Assembly (NCBI GenBank): GCA_017881645.1
Contig: JADGQQ010000067.1
Coordinates: forward strand, 1 to 24,287
DNA from: Clostridia bacterium
GTDB taxonomy: Bacteria; Bacillota; Clostridia; Saccharofermentanales; Saccharofermentanaceae
Direction of reading: 5' to 3'
Length of the DNA stretch: 24,287 nucleotides
Under the pieces are notes generated by a model, which was not told where the DNA came from, ran no database searches, and was given only the letters and a program-made list of their open reading frames with translations. Below, one piece after another: positions 1 through 7,023 of the stretch. Both the position numbers and the translations under genes were made by a program. Position 1 is the stretch's first letter; each line of letters begins with the position of its first letter.

Positions 1-1
1 A

Positions 2-433
2 TCTGTTGCCCCTCCGCAGGGATCAATGACCTGGCCATACCCGGGAGACTATACGGTCTATTCAGGATTTGGTATGCGCATGCACCCTATTTATCATGTT
101 ATGAAGATGCATACCGGAGTGGATCTCGGCGGATCTTACGGCAATCCGATCGTTGCGGCTGCTGACGGAACCGTCATCAAAGTGGATACCCCCGTCCCCG
201 GAAAGAATAAGGGCGGCACCAATTTCGGGAATTATGTTGTCATCGATAACGGAGGCGGAATTTCGACGCTCTATGCGCATTGCAAAGACGTGTATGTTGC
301 CGTCGGTGATACGGTGACTGCCGGCCAGAAAATTGCTGCCTGCGGCAGTACGGGCACATCGACCGGCGCACACCTTCATTTCGAAGTGCGATTAAACGGA
401 ACGCCTGTAAATCCGGTTCCATATATCACCTGA
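2..433 (+). CDS. M23 family metallopeptidase, C-terminal part (5' truncated by window)
   Basis: Zinc endopeptidase domain of the LytM/M23 type, which cleaves peptide cross-links in peptidoglycan outside the membrane. The reading frame is open to the window edge, so the true start and any signal peptide or SH3/LysM/coiled-coil part lie upstream. An ATG at 26 is in frame, but it has no good ribosome binding site and falls right at the domain start, so I treat it as internal. Visible family marks are the SGFGMRMHP entry motif, the zinc-binding H and D in HTGVD, YAH in the core, and the closing HLHFEV with its HxH pair. The domain is complete at its C-terminus (NPVPYI). The methyltransferase gene follows after 14 bases. 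The family assignment is firm; the exact substrate is unknown. Confidence 0.9.
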   Translation, partial: SVAPPQGSMTWPYPGDYTVYSGFGMRMHPIYHVMKMHTGVDLGGSYGNPIVAAADGTVIKVDTPVPGKNKGGTNFGNYVVIDNGGGISTLYAHCKDVYVAVGDTVTAGQKIAACGSTGTSTGAHLHFEVRLNGTPVNPVPYIT

Positions 434-447
434 CGGAGGGAAACTGG

Positions 448-1242
448 ATGTCCAATTCATCATACGATGATCTGGCTGAAATTTATGATCATTTTCAAAA
501 AGATATCGATCCGGTTCGCTGGGCAAATTATCTGGATGCGATCGTTCGCCGGTTCGGCCCTGAGAAAGGCGACGGACGGGACGGACGTCTCCTTCTTTGC
601 GATCTTGGCTGCGGTACGGGGGGCGTATCCCTTGAAATGCACAAGCTCGGATATGATGTGATCGGCATCGATACCTCCCGTCTTATGCTCGAAAAGGCAC
701 GCGACAAGGCCGCATCTTCCGGAGCCGACATTCTGTTTCTCTGCCAGGATATAACAAAAATGGAATTGTTCGGCACCGTCGACGTTTTTGTCTGCCTTCT
801 GGATACAGTAAACCATCTCATTCGCAAGAGCGACTTTCTCCGTATGCTCACCTCTTTTTCCAACTATCTCAACAAAGGCGGGCTGTTCATTTTTGATATA
901 GCGACACCGCATCATTTGGAAGAGACGCTGGGGAATCATTTTTTTTATACGGTGGAAGAAGATTATACACTTCTCTGGGAGAACCGTTTTTCAGAGAAAA
1001 CCCAAATAAGCAAATCGGATCTGACGCTTTTTAAAAAGACTGCGGCAGGACAGGACGAATATCATCGTTATGACGGGCAAATCAGGGAACGGGTCTATAC
1101 GGAGACGGATATCCGGGAATGTATGGAACAGGCGGGTTTGAAGTTTCTGGCAAAATATAAAGAACTTACATTTCAGAAGGCCGATGGAAAAGGCACGAGA
1201 GAATTCTATGCCGCGCTTCGCCCCGGCTCAATAGAAAACTGA
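448..1242 (+). CDS. class I SAM-dependent methyltransferase
   Basis: A 264-residue cytosolic methyltransferase of the Rossmann-fold class. Motif I, DLGCGTG, sits at residues 52-58 after a beta strand, and the acidic residue that holds the SAM ribose follows in VIGIDTS. The N-terminus (YDDLAEIYDHF) is the type seen in UbiE/COQ5-like and YqeM-like proteins of Bacillota. The substrate cannot be read from the sequence. The ATG at 448 has a GGAGGG box 7 bases upstream. It sits 14 bases after the peptidase stop and about 65 bases before hslO, so the three may be cotranscribed. Family call firm, function open. Confidence 0.85.
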   Translation: MSNSSYDDLAEIYDHFQKDIDPVRWANYLDAIVRRFGPEKGDGRDGRLLLCDLGCGTGGVSLEMHKLGYDVIGIDTSRLMLEKARDKAASSGADILFLCQDITKMELFGTVDVFVCLLDTVNHLIRKSDFLRMLTSFSNYLNKGGLFIFDIATPHHLEETLGNHFFYTVEEDYTLLWENRFSEKTQISKSDLTLFKKTAAGQDEYHRYDGQIRERVYTETDIRECMEQAGLKFLAKYKELTFQKADGKGTREFYAALRPGSIEN

Positions 1243-1258
1243 AGATCAATCCAATCAT

Positions 1259-1291
1259 CGAAGGATCCCCGAAGGATCCCCGAAGGATTCA
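1259..1291 (+). repeat. 11-base tandem repeat, three copies, before hslO
   Basis: The unit CGAAGGATCCC occurs at 1259-1269 and 1270-1280, with a third copy at 1281-1291 that differs in its last three bases (TCA). Each copy carries AAGGA, a weak ribosome-binding-site-like string. The array ends 5 bases before the AGGAG box that decides the hslO start. It may be simple slippage, or it may offer extra ribosome contact sites. Confidence 0.9.
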
Positions 1292-1307
1292 CATGCAGGA
1301 GAACAAC

Positions 1308-2243
1308 ATGACAGATACAGGCAATACCGGCGTAAAAGAAACAACCGGACAGGATGAGCAGGACTATATCGTCTGTGCTGCGGCGTTCGAAGGAAAAGTT
1401 CGCGCACTCGCCATTCGGAGCACAAATCTGTGCCGCGAATCTCTGGCCATTCATAAAACTTCTCCGGTAGCTACGGCCGCGCTCGGCCGATTCCTGACCG
1501 GTTCTCTGCTTCTGGCGGATACTCTGAAAGGCGAAGATGATACGCAGACGACGAATATTCGCTGCGACGGGCCGATCCACGGCATGACCGCGGTCTGCGA
1601 TTCCAAAGGAAACGTGCGGGGCTACTGCAACGTACCGGTCGTTGAAAACACATTTCACTATCCGGGAAAGATGGACGTCGGCGCTGCGGTGGGTAACGGC
1701 ATGCTTACCGTCATCCGGGACCTGGGCCTGAAAGAGCCGTACGTCGGATCCGTGGAGCTGATTTCCGGAGAGATCGCTGAAGACCTCACATATTATCTGG
1801 CTGTATCCGAACAGACGCCGTCTATTTTGTCACTGGGCGTGCTGCTCGACAGCCGCGGCCTGAAGCACGCCGGAGGATTCCTTGTGCAGCTGATGCCGGG
1901 TGCGGGTGAAGAGATGATTGATTATTTGGAGAAGCGTGCGTACGGCGGATTTCCCGATGTAACTTTTCTGCTGGAAGAAGGCATGTCTCCGGAACAGATA
2001 CTGGATCTCTTTCTTGGAGATCCCGAAATTCAGTACCTCTCCACGAAAAATGTCCGGTTTCAATGCAACTGCAGCCGTGACCGCATGGAGAGGAATCTTA
2101 TGACGCTTGGTGTTTCCGATCTGCAGGATCTGGGAAATGATGATAACGGAATCCGTCTGGAGTGCCATTTTTGTGATAAGATATATTCGTTTTCGAAGGA
2201 AGAAGTACTTTCTCTCATCAGTGAAATCAGCAAAAAGTCCTGA
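1308..2243 (+). CDS. hslO: Hsp33 redox-regulated chaperone (holdase)
   Basis: Hsp33 is a cytosolic holdase that is switched on when oxidation releases zinc from four C-terminal cysteines. All four are present: a CNC pair and a CHFC pair with 30 residues between them, inside the CXC-X27-32-CXXC spacing of the family. The N-terminal chaperone domain is complete, including GPIHGMTAV and a run near YPGKMDVGAAVGNG. I start at the ATG at 1308 because AGGAG at 1297-1301 lies 6 bases before it; an in-frame ATG at 1293 overlaps that box and has no comparable site of its own. The product is 311 residues, slightly above the usual 290. It lies upstream of the ribosomal cluster, where str operon genes (fusA, tuf) are found in many relatives. 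Confidence 0.95.
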   Translation: MTDTGNTGVKETTGQDEQDYIVCAAAFEGKVRALAIRSTNLCRESLAIHKTSPVATAALGRFLTGSLLLADTLKGEDDTQTTNIRCDGPIHGMTAVCDSKGNVRGYCNVPVVENTFHYPGKMDVGAAVGNGMLTVIRDLGLKEPYVGSVELISGEIAEDLTYYLAVSEQTPSILSLGVLLDSRGLKHAGGFLVQLMPGAGEEMIDYLEKRAYGGFPDVTFLLEEGMSPEQILDLFLGDPEIQYLSTKNVRFQCNCSRDRMERNLMTLGVSDLQDLGNDDNGIRLECHFCDKIYSFSKEEVLSLISEISKKS

Positions 2244-2274
2244 AATGCCGTTTCTGCGGCGGCTCCGGCGGCTT

Positions 2275-2304
2275 TTAACAAATTATACAGGATATTCGTT
2301 AAAT
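2275..2304 (+). promoter_or_regulatory. second candidate promoter upstream of rpsJ
   Basis: TTAACA at 2275-2280 (5 of 6), an 18-base spacer, then TTAAAT at 2299-2304 (4 of 6). It overlaps the upstream flank of the other candidate, so the two could act in tandem or only one may be real. Confidence 0.35.
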
Positions 2305-2309
2305 TCTTC

Positions 2310-2338
2310 TTGCAAACCCATTCGAATTGGGATACACT
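2310..2338 (+). promoter_or_regulatory. candidate sigma-A promoter for the S10 operon
   Basis: TTGCAA at 2310-2315, a 17-base spacer, then TACACT at 2333-2338; each box matches the consensus at 4 of 6 positions. AT-rich DNA lies just upstream. Transcription would begin near 2345 and give a leader of about 275 bases before rpsJ. Confidence 0.5.
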
Positions 2339-2477
2339 ACTTCGTGCGCGACGAATTTCTGAGCGCAGAAGCGAAGATGTCGGAGATTGCCGCAAGCCAT
2401 GCGAGCTGCGCAGGCGGGCGGGTAACTTTGACAGAGAAGTCCGGACATAAGATTCGGGCGACTTCAATTTAATGGCA

Positions 2478-2504
2478 GCGTGTGTTTTGTATCTGAACAC
2501 ATGC
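2478..2504 (+). promoter_or_regulatory. stem-loop in the rpsJ leader
   Basis: GCGTGTGTT pairs with AACACATGC (9 pairs, one G-U) around a 9-base loop. It is the longest uninterrupted stem in the rpsJ leader. No T tract follows, so it is not an intrinsic terminator; it is more likely part of a leader fold. Confidence 0.55.
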
Positions 2505-2620
2505 CCAGGCCCATAGTGCCGCAGACGTATTTGCGGTAACTGGTTTCCTGGGTTTTCTGACGGGTACAGAAGAAACGCCCGGCACAGTTGAAGAAAGCAG
2601 CAAATTTGGAGGATGAAATT

Positions 2621-2932
2621 ATGGCAGGTAAACAGAAAGTAAGAATCAAGCTCAAGGCATTCGATCATGAACTTCTTGATCAGAGCGCTGCACGTATTGT
2701 TGAGACGGTAACCAGAACAGGCGCCAGCTTTTCCGGTCCGATTCCTCTCCCTACAGAGAAGGAAATCACAACGATTCTCCGTTCTCCTCATAAGTATAAG
2801 GATTCGCGTGAACAGTTTGAGATTCGTACGCATAAGCGCCTAATTGACATTTTTGCACCCAACCAGAAGACGGTGGATGCATTGATGAAGCTCGACATGC
2901 CGGCTGGGGTCAGTATTGAACTCAAGGTTTGA
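2621..2932 (+). CDS. rpsJ: 30S ribosomal protein S10
   Basis: S10 sits in the head of the 30S subunit and also serves as NusE in transcription antitermination. The 103-residue product is the usual length and has the family core (KVRIKLKAFDHELLD; GPIPLPTEKE; THKRLIDI; PAGVSIELKV). The frame is open further upstream, but the ATG at 2621 is the right start: TTGGAGGA at 2606-2613 lies 7 bases before it, and MAGKQKVRIK is the family N-terminus. It opens the S10 operon. A 104-base gap with two stem-loops separates it from rplC, which is wider than most gaps in the cluster. Confidence 0.98.
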   Translation: MAGKQKVRIKLKAFDHELLDQSAARIVETVTRTGASFSGPIPLPTEKEITTILRSPHKYKDSREQFEIRTHKRLIDIFAPNQKTVDALMKLDMPAGVSIELKV

Positions 2933-3036
2933 CGGGTTTTTTTCCGGACGGGCAGATACGTCAAGATCTGCCGTTGTGTCCGGGGTCATGTTCACGGGAA
3001 AATCCCGCGAACCAATAACCAAGGGAGGTAAAGGAA
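2933..3036 (+). promoter_or_regulatory. two strong stem-loops between rpsJ and rplC
   Basis: First stem: CCGGAC (2944-2949) pairs with GTCCGG (2978-2983), and inside it GGCAGAT (2951-2957) pairs with ATCTGCC (2966-2972) around the loop ACGTCAAG. Second stem: GTTC (2990-2993) with GAAC (3009-3012), and CGGG (2995-2998) with CCCG (3004-3007), loop AAAAT. A run of seven T lies before the first stem (2937-2943), not after it, so this is not an intrinsic terminator on the + strand. The second stem ends about 10 bases before the rplC ribosome binding site. The stems are certain as inverted repeats; a role in regulation or RNA processing is inferred. Confidence 0.6.
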
Positions 3037-3666
3037 ATGAGTAAATTCATGCTTGGCAAGAAGGCCGGAATGACACAGATGTTCGATGAGAACGGACTTG
3101 CAATCCCGGCGACCGTCATTGAGTGCGGCCCGATGGTCGTTATTCAGAACAAGACGGAGCAGACGGACGGCTACAAGGCTGTGAAGGTTGCCGTTGGTGA
3201 CATTCGCATTAAGCTTGTAAACAAGCCGGACAAAGGTCAGTTTGAAAAGGCTGGCGTATCCGCAAAGCGTCATGTCCGCGAATTCCGCTCGGAGGATAGT
3301 TTTTCTCTGGGTCAGGAAATCAAGGTATCTGACATGTTTATCGTGGGAGACCATGTAGATGTCAGCGGCGTATCCAAAGGTAAAGGTTTTGCCGGTAACA
3401 TCAAGCGTCACGGTCAAAAGGGCGGTCCCGGCGGTCACGGTTCGATGTATCACAGACGCGTAGGATCCATGGGCGCCAACACAACGCCTGCCCGTGTCCG
3501 TAAAGGCAAGAAGCTTCCGGGTCATATGGGTGCTGTGAATTGCACCGTACAGAATTTGAATGTCGTCCTCGTGGACGGTGAGAGAGGGATCCTCGTAATT
3601 CGAGGTGCAATCCCAGGCCCGAAGGGCGGCTTAATTTCCATCGAGTCGTCTGTCAAGGCAAACTAA
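3037..3666 (+). CDS. rplC: 50S ribosomal protein L3
   Basis: L3 is an early assembly protein of the 50S subunit that reaches toward the peptidyl transferase centre. The 209-residue product is standard and carries the N-terminal GKKAGMTQMFDENG signature at residues 7-20 and the central basic loop RHGQKGGPGGHGS at 124-136, whose Gln is the methylated residue in several bacteria. AAGGGAGGT lies 7 bases before the ATG. rplD follows after 24 bases. Confidence 0.98.
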   Translation: MSKFMLGKKAGMTQMFDENGLAIPATVIECGPMVVIQNKTEQTDGYKAVKVAVGDIRIKLVNKPDKGQFEKAGVSAKRHVREFRSEDSFSLGQEIKVSDMFIVGDHVDVSGVSKGKGFAGNIKRHGQKGGPGGHGSMYHRRVGSMGANTTPARVRKGKKLPGHMGAVNCTVQNLNVVLVDGERGILVIRGAIPGPKGGLISIESSVKAN

Positions 3667-3690
3667 TCCGGCGAAGGAGGAGCGAAGAAA

Positions 3691-4314
3691 ATGGCACAAG
3701 TAGATGTTTATAATCTGGATGGAGCCGTTACAGGTCAGATCGAGCTTTCCGACGATATCTTTGGTATCGAGCCGAATGAGTTTGCGATCCAGGCCGTAAT
3801 CAGAAACCAGCTGGCAAACCGCCGGCAGGGAACCCAATCCACAAAGACCAGAAGTGAAGTCAGAGGCGGAGGCAAGCGTCCGTATCGTCAGAAGGGCACA
3901 GGTCGTGCACGTCACGGTTCTACCCGTTCTGCACAGTATGTCGGCGGCGGAATCATTTTCGGGCCAAAACCGAGAGATTTCAGCTATACCGTACCTAAGA
4001 AAGTGAAAAGACTCGCTATGAAGTCGGCACTTTCATCCAAGCTTGCAGCACAGAACATTATTGTTCTGGATACGTTGGAATTCAGCGAGATTAAGACACG
4101 CCAGATGGTGAAAGTTCTTGAAGCACTCAAGATCAGCAGCCCTGTACTTCTTGTTCTCGGCGAGAAGAATCTCAATGTTGAGAAGTCCGCAAGAAATATT
4201 CCCACGATAAAGACCGCTCTTGTCAACACGATCAACGTGTTCGACATTCTGAAGTATGATCGCTTCATGATCACCAAAGAAGCGGTTCTCAAAGTTCAGG
4301 AGGTGTATGTATGA
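3691..4314 (+). CDS. rplD: 50S ribosomal protein L4
   Basis: L4 lines the peptide exit tunnel together with L22. In gamma-proteobacteria it also represses the S10 operon through the leader, but no such role is proven in Clostridia. The 207-residue product shows the extended tunnel loop at about residues 45-100 (KTRSEVRGGGKRPYRQKGTG, then HGSTRSAQYVGGG). The gene has a strong AAGGAGG before its ATG. Its stop codon overlaps the rplW start by 4 bases (ATGA), so translation of the two is probably coupled. Confidence 0.98.
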   Translation: MAQVDVYNLDGAVTGQIELSDDIFGIEPNEFAIQAVIRNQLANRRQGTQSTKTRSEVRGGGKRPYRQKGTGRARHGSTRSAQYVGGGIIFGPKPRDFSYTVPKKVKRLAMKSALSSKLAAQNIIVLDTLEFSEIKTRQMVKVLEALKISSPVLLVLGEKNLNVEKSARNIPTIKTALVNTINVFDILKYDRFMITKEAVLKVQEVYV

Positions 4315-4667
4315 TGAAGACACCGCAGGATATCATCTTAAAGCCATTAGTTACAGAGAAGGGCACAATGGATGCCGCTCTCGGCAAGTATTGCTTCAAG
4401 GTTGATGAAAGAGCTACAAAGACGGAAATCCGCTTGGCGGTCGAGAAGCTTTTCGATGTCAAGGTTGTTTCTGTCAACACGATCCGTTACGACGGCAAAC
4501 TGAAGAGACAGCGTTCGGCTCTGGGAAGAACAGCTTCCTGGAAGAAAGCGATTGTTTCGATTGCAACAGAGGCTAAGGATGTTACTTACCTGACAAAGGG
4601 CGGCAAGTCTGCCAAGATCTCCGGTAAGTACAAGACATCCATTGAAGAATTCGGGTTCGGCCAGTAA
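4311..4667 (+). CDS. rplW: 50S ribosomal protein L23 (with C-terminal tail)
   Basis: L23 sits at the tunnel exit and is the docking site for trigger factor and SRP. The core is typical (ILKPLVTEKGTM; YCFKVDERATKTEI; DVKVVSVNT; SWKKAIVSI). At 118 residues it is longer than the usual 95-100; the extra part is a C-terminal tail of about 22 residues after VTYL, rich in Lys, Ser and Gly. Two adjacent ATG codons (4311 and 4314) both fit the AGGAGGT at 4298-4304. I use the first, which overlaps the rplD stop. Confidence 0.96.
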   Translation: MMKTPQDIILKPLVTEKGTMDAALGKYCFKVDERATKTEIRLAVEKLFDVKVVSVNTIRYDGKLKRQRSALGRTASWKKAIVSIATEAKDVTYLTKGGKSAKISGKYKTSIEEFGFGQ

Positions 4668-4698
4668 GCGGCCTGATTGATGAAGGAGTGAAGAAAAG

Positions 4699-5526
4699 AT
4701 GCCAGTAAAGACTTTTAATCCAACTTCTCCTGCCAGACGTCAGATGACGGTCGCCGATTTTTCTGTCCTTAGTGACAAGAAACCGGAGAAGAGTCTTCTC
4801 GCCACAGGCAAAAAGTCAGGTGGACGCAACTCGTACGGACGTATCACTGTTCGCCATATCGGCGGCGGAAACCGTCGTAAGATTCGTATCATTGACTGGA
4901 AGAGAAACAAGGACAGTATTCCTGCGACAGTTATCGCGCTTGAATACGATCCGAACCGCACAGCATATATTGCACTTGTGCAGTACGAGGACGGATGCAA
5001 ATCCTATATCCTTGCACCGCAGGGCGTGGTCGTCGGCACGAAAGTAGTCAGCGGTCCTCAGTCCGATATCGTAGCCGGAAACGCTCTCCCTATCGAGAAC
5101 ATTCCCGTTGGTACGATCATCCATAACATTGAGCTCAAGCCCGGCAAAGGCGCCCAGATGGTTCGCACAGCCGGTGCAAGCGCACAGCTTATGGCGAAAG
5201 AGGGCGATTATGCTCAGCTTCGTCTGCCTTCCGGTGAAGTTCGTATGGTAGCGGTCCGCTGCCGTGCAACGATCGGAAGCGTCGGCAATAACGAGCACGA
5301 GAACATCTCAATCGGTAAAGCAGGACGTAAACGTCACATGGGTGTTCGCCCCACAGTCCGTGGTGTTGTTATGAACCCTTGCGATCACCCTCATGGTGGT
5401 GGTGAAGGTAAGTCTCCGATCGGCCGTCCGGGTCCCGTTACTCCCTGGGGTGTTCCGACACTTGGCAAGAAGACGAGAAACAAGAGAAAACCGTCCAGCA
5501 AGTATATTGTCAAGAGAAGAAAGTAA
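4699..5526 (+). CDS. rplB: 50S ribosomal protein L2
   Basis: L2 is one of the largest and most conserved 50S proteins and is needed for subunit joining and peptidyl transferase activity. The 275-residue product is full length. The N-terminal half has GGRNSYGRITVRHIGGGNRR, and the C-terminal domain has the conserved HPHGGGEG at about residues 230-237, followed by GRPGPVTPWG and a basic tail. An AAGGAGTG box precedes the ATG at 4699. rpsS starts 21 bases after the stop. Confidence 0.98.
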   Translation: MPVKTFNPTSPARRQMTVADFSVLSDKKPEKSLLATGKKSGGRNSYGRITVRHIGGGNRRKIRIIDWKRNKDSIPATVIALEYDPNRTAYIALVQYEDGCKSYILAPQGVVVGTKVVSGPQSDIVAGNALPIENIPVGTIIHNIELKPGKGAQMVRTAGASAQLMAKEGDYAQLRLPSGEVRMVAVRCRATIGSVGNNEHENISIGKAGRKRHMGVRPTVRGVVMNPCDHPHGGGEGKSPIGRPGPVTPWGVPTLGKKTRNKRKPSSKYIVKRRK

Positions 5527-5547
5527 AGAAGGGAGGCTCGTTATTTT

Positions 5548-5826
5548 ATGAGTAGATCAACGAAAAAAGGATTTTTTGTTCAGGATGCACTGATGAAGCG
5601 GGTTCTTGCCATGAATGCGATCAGTGAGAAGAAGGTCATAAAGACCTGGTCCAGAGCCTCAACGATTTATCCTGATATGGTAGGTCATACAATCGCTGTT
5701 TATGATGGCAGGAAACATGTACCGGTTTATGTTGTGGAAGAAATGGTCGGTCACAAGCTCGGCGAGTTCGCTCCCACGAGGACGTTCAGAGGCCATGCTG
5801 GAGAGAAATCATCCGGCGGACGATGA
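5548..5826 (+). CDS. rpsS: 30S ribosomal protein S19
   Basis: S19 binds the head of the 30S subunit next to S13 and contacts tRNA and the intersubunit bridge. The 92-residue product is the standard size, with MSRSTKKGFFV at the start, the middle KTWSRASTIYPDMVGHTIAV, and the ending GEFAPTRTFRGHAG. The ribosome binding site GGGAGG lies 11 bases upstream, a slightly long spacing. It sits between rplB and rplV as in all S10 operons. Confidence 0.98.
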   Translation: MSRSTKKGFFVQDALMKRVLAMNAISEKKVIKTWSRASTIYPDMVGHTIAVYDGRKHVPVYVVEEMVGHKLGEFAPTRTFRGHAGEKSSGGR

Positions 5827-5859
5827 TTGCGCGAGAGCACTTGAAGGGAGGAACAAATA

Positions 5860-6336
5860 GTGGAAAAGAAAGTCATGAGCAAGGACTATATGCTGGAACA
5901 CCGCGATGAAATATTAGCGGAGCGTGCAGCTGCAGCAACAAAAAATGCAAAACCCAAGCTTCTTACGAAGAAAGAACGCAAAGTTCTCGGTATCGGCAAG
6001 GATCAGGGCAAGTCAATTGCAAAGTATGTTCGTGTTACACCTCGAAAGATGAGTATTGTCATTAACCTGATTAAGGGAAAAAGCCTCGAAGAAGCGTATG
6101 CCATTCTTATGTACACACCGAAGGCTGCTTCTCCGATCCTGACAAAAGCTCTGAAGTCGGCTGAGGCAAATGCTGTTAACAATAACAGCCTGAGCCGCGA
6201 TGCGTTATACGTTGCAGATGCCTATGCGAATCAAGGACCGGTTCTTAAGCGCTTTATGCCTAAGGCCAGAGGATCCGCTGCGAGAATCAACAAGAGAACC
6301 AGCCATGTAACGGTAGTTCTTAAGGAAAGAGTGTAA
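5860..6336 (+). CDS. rplV: 50S ribosomal protein L22 with N-terminal extension
   Basis: L22 lines the exit tunnel with L4 and binds all domains of 23S rRNA. The canonical part runs from about residue 53 (AKYVRVTPRKMSIVINLIKG) to the end (SHVTVVLKERV). Before it are about 50 extra residues, charged and Ala/Lys rich, that most bacterial L22 proteins (about 110 residues) lack. The start is a GTG at 5860: AGGGAGG lies 8 bases upstream, and no comparable box precedes the internal ATG codons at 5875 and 5890. The extension is therefore very probably translated. It is likely a lineage feature on the ribosome surface rather than an error. Confidence 0.95.
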   Translation: MEKKVMSKDYMLEHRDEILAERAAAATKNAKPKLLTKKERKVLGIGKDQGKSIAKYVRVTPRKMSIVINLIKGKSLEEAYAILMYTPKAASPILTKALKSAEANAVNNNSLSRDALYVADAYANQGPVLKRFMPKARGSAARINKRTSHVTVVLKERV

Positions 6337-6348
6337 GGAGGATTTCAG

Positions 6349-7023
6349 ATGGGCCAGAAGGTTAATCCCCATGGTTTGCGGGTTGGAGTCATCAAAGATT
6401 GGGATACACGCTGGTATGCCGACAAGAAGACTTTCAGCGAGTACCTGGTTGAAGACAAAAAGATCCGTGTGTTCGTCAAGAAGGAATGCTTCAATGCAGG
6501 CGTTTCCAATATAGAGATCGAGCGCAAAGGCGATGAAAAGACGATGATCATCATCAATACCGGCAAACCTGGTATTATCATCGGACGTCAGGGTGCAGGA
6601 ATTGAAGAACTCAAGAAGAAGCTTCAGAAGAAGTTCAATAAGAATTTCTTTGTTGATATTCGCGAAATCCGCTCGCCGGATACTTCAGCTCAGCTGGTTG
6701 CCGAAAGCATCGCAGCACAGCTGGAGAAGAGAATTTCTTTCCGTCGTGCTATGAAGCAGGCCATGATGCGTACCATGAAAGCGGGCGCAAAAGGCATTAA
6801 GACACAGGTTGCCGGTCGTCTCGGCGGTGCTGAAATTGCACGTACCGAGCACTATCACGAGGGAACCATTCCGCTGCAGACACTGCGTGCGGACATTGAT
6901 TACGGATTTGCGGAAGCAGCTACGACTTATGGTCGTATCGGCGTGAAGGTCTGGATCTTCCGCGGCGAGATTCTTGCCGCCAAGAAGACCGTCAGCAAAG
7001 TTGAGGAAGGGGGCGAAATCTAA
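6349..7023 (+). CDS. rpsC: 30S ribosomal protein S3
   Basis: S3 forms part of the mRNA entry site and its helicase activity. The 224-residue product begins MGQKVNPHGLRVGVIKDWD and has a type II KH domain with the GRQG loop (IIIGRQGAGIEEL) near residues 76-90, followed by the C-terminal domain (GRLGGAEIARTEHYHEGTIP). AAGGAGG lies just before the ATG. Its TAA stop shares one base with the rplP start (TAATG), so coupling is expected. Confidence 0.98.
   Translation: MGQKVNPHGLRVGVIKDWDTRWYADKKTFSEYLVEDKKIRVFVKKECFNAGVSNIEIERKGDEKTMIIINTGKPGIIIGRQGAGIEELKKKLQKKFNKNFFVDIREIRSPDTSAQLVAESIAAQLEKRISFRRAMKQAMMRTMKAGAKGIKTQVAGRLGGAEIARTEHYHEGTIPLQTLRADIDYGFAEAATTYGRIGVKVWIFRGEILAAKKTVSKVEEGGEI

Larger units (their letters stand above)
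2244..2620 (+). other. 377-base gap between hslO and rpsJ: promoter and structured leader
   Basis: No convincing gene lies here. In order it holds: a GC-rich stretch after hslO with short GCCG/CGGC inverted copies followed by TTTT, too weak to call a terminator; two candidate promoters (2275-2304 and 2310-2338); and a leader of about 275 bases with several inverted repeats. The stems are GAAGT CCGGA (2436-2445) with TTCGG (2453-2457) and ACTTC (2461-2465); GCGTGTGTT (2478-2486) with AACACATGC (2496-2504); CCGCA (2519-2523) with TGCGG (2532-2536); and GTTTC (2543-2547) plus TTCTG (2555-2559) with CAGAA GAAAC (2567-2576). The rpsJ ribosome binding site lies 30 bases further on. Confidence 0.7.

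Noticed and set aside
1293..1307. Earlier ATG for hslO
   Set aside because: The AGGAG box lies between this ATG and the one at 1308, so it serves the later start.
2431..2580. AGTCCGGAC and a later ACAGAA recalled conserved parts of RNase P RNA
   Set aside because: The two are only about 130 bases apart, the other conserved regions are missing, and the expected helices do not form, so it is not an RNase P RNA.
2346..2620. T-box or known metabolite riboswitch before rpsJ
   Set aside because: No T-box sequence (GGTGG with a matching ACC side) and no recognisable riboswitch core were found, and none would be expected before ribosomal protein genes.
2060..2833. 257-residue reverse-strand frame across hslO, the gap and rpsJ
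   Set aside because: It lies opposite real genes and a promoter region, has no ribosome binding site and shows no recognisable domain; it is a chance open frame.
2934..2943. Run of seven T after rpsJ as an intrinsic terminator
   Set aside because: No stable GC-rich stem precedes it; the strong stem comes after it.
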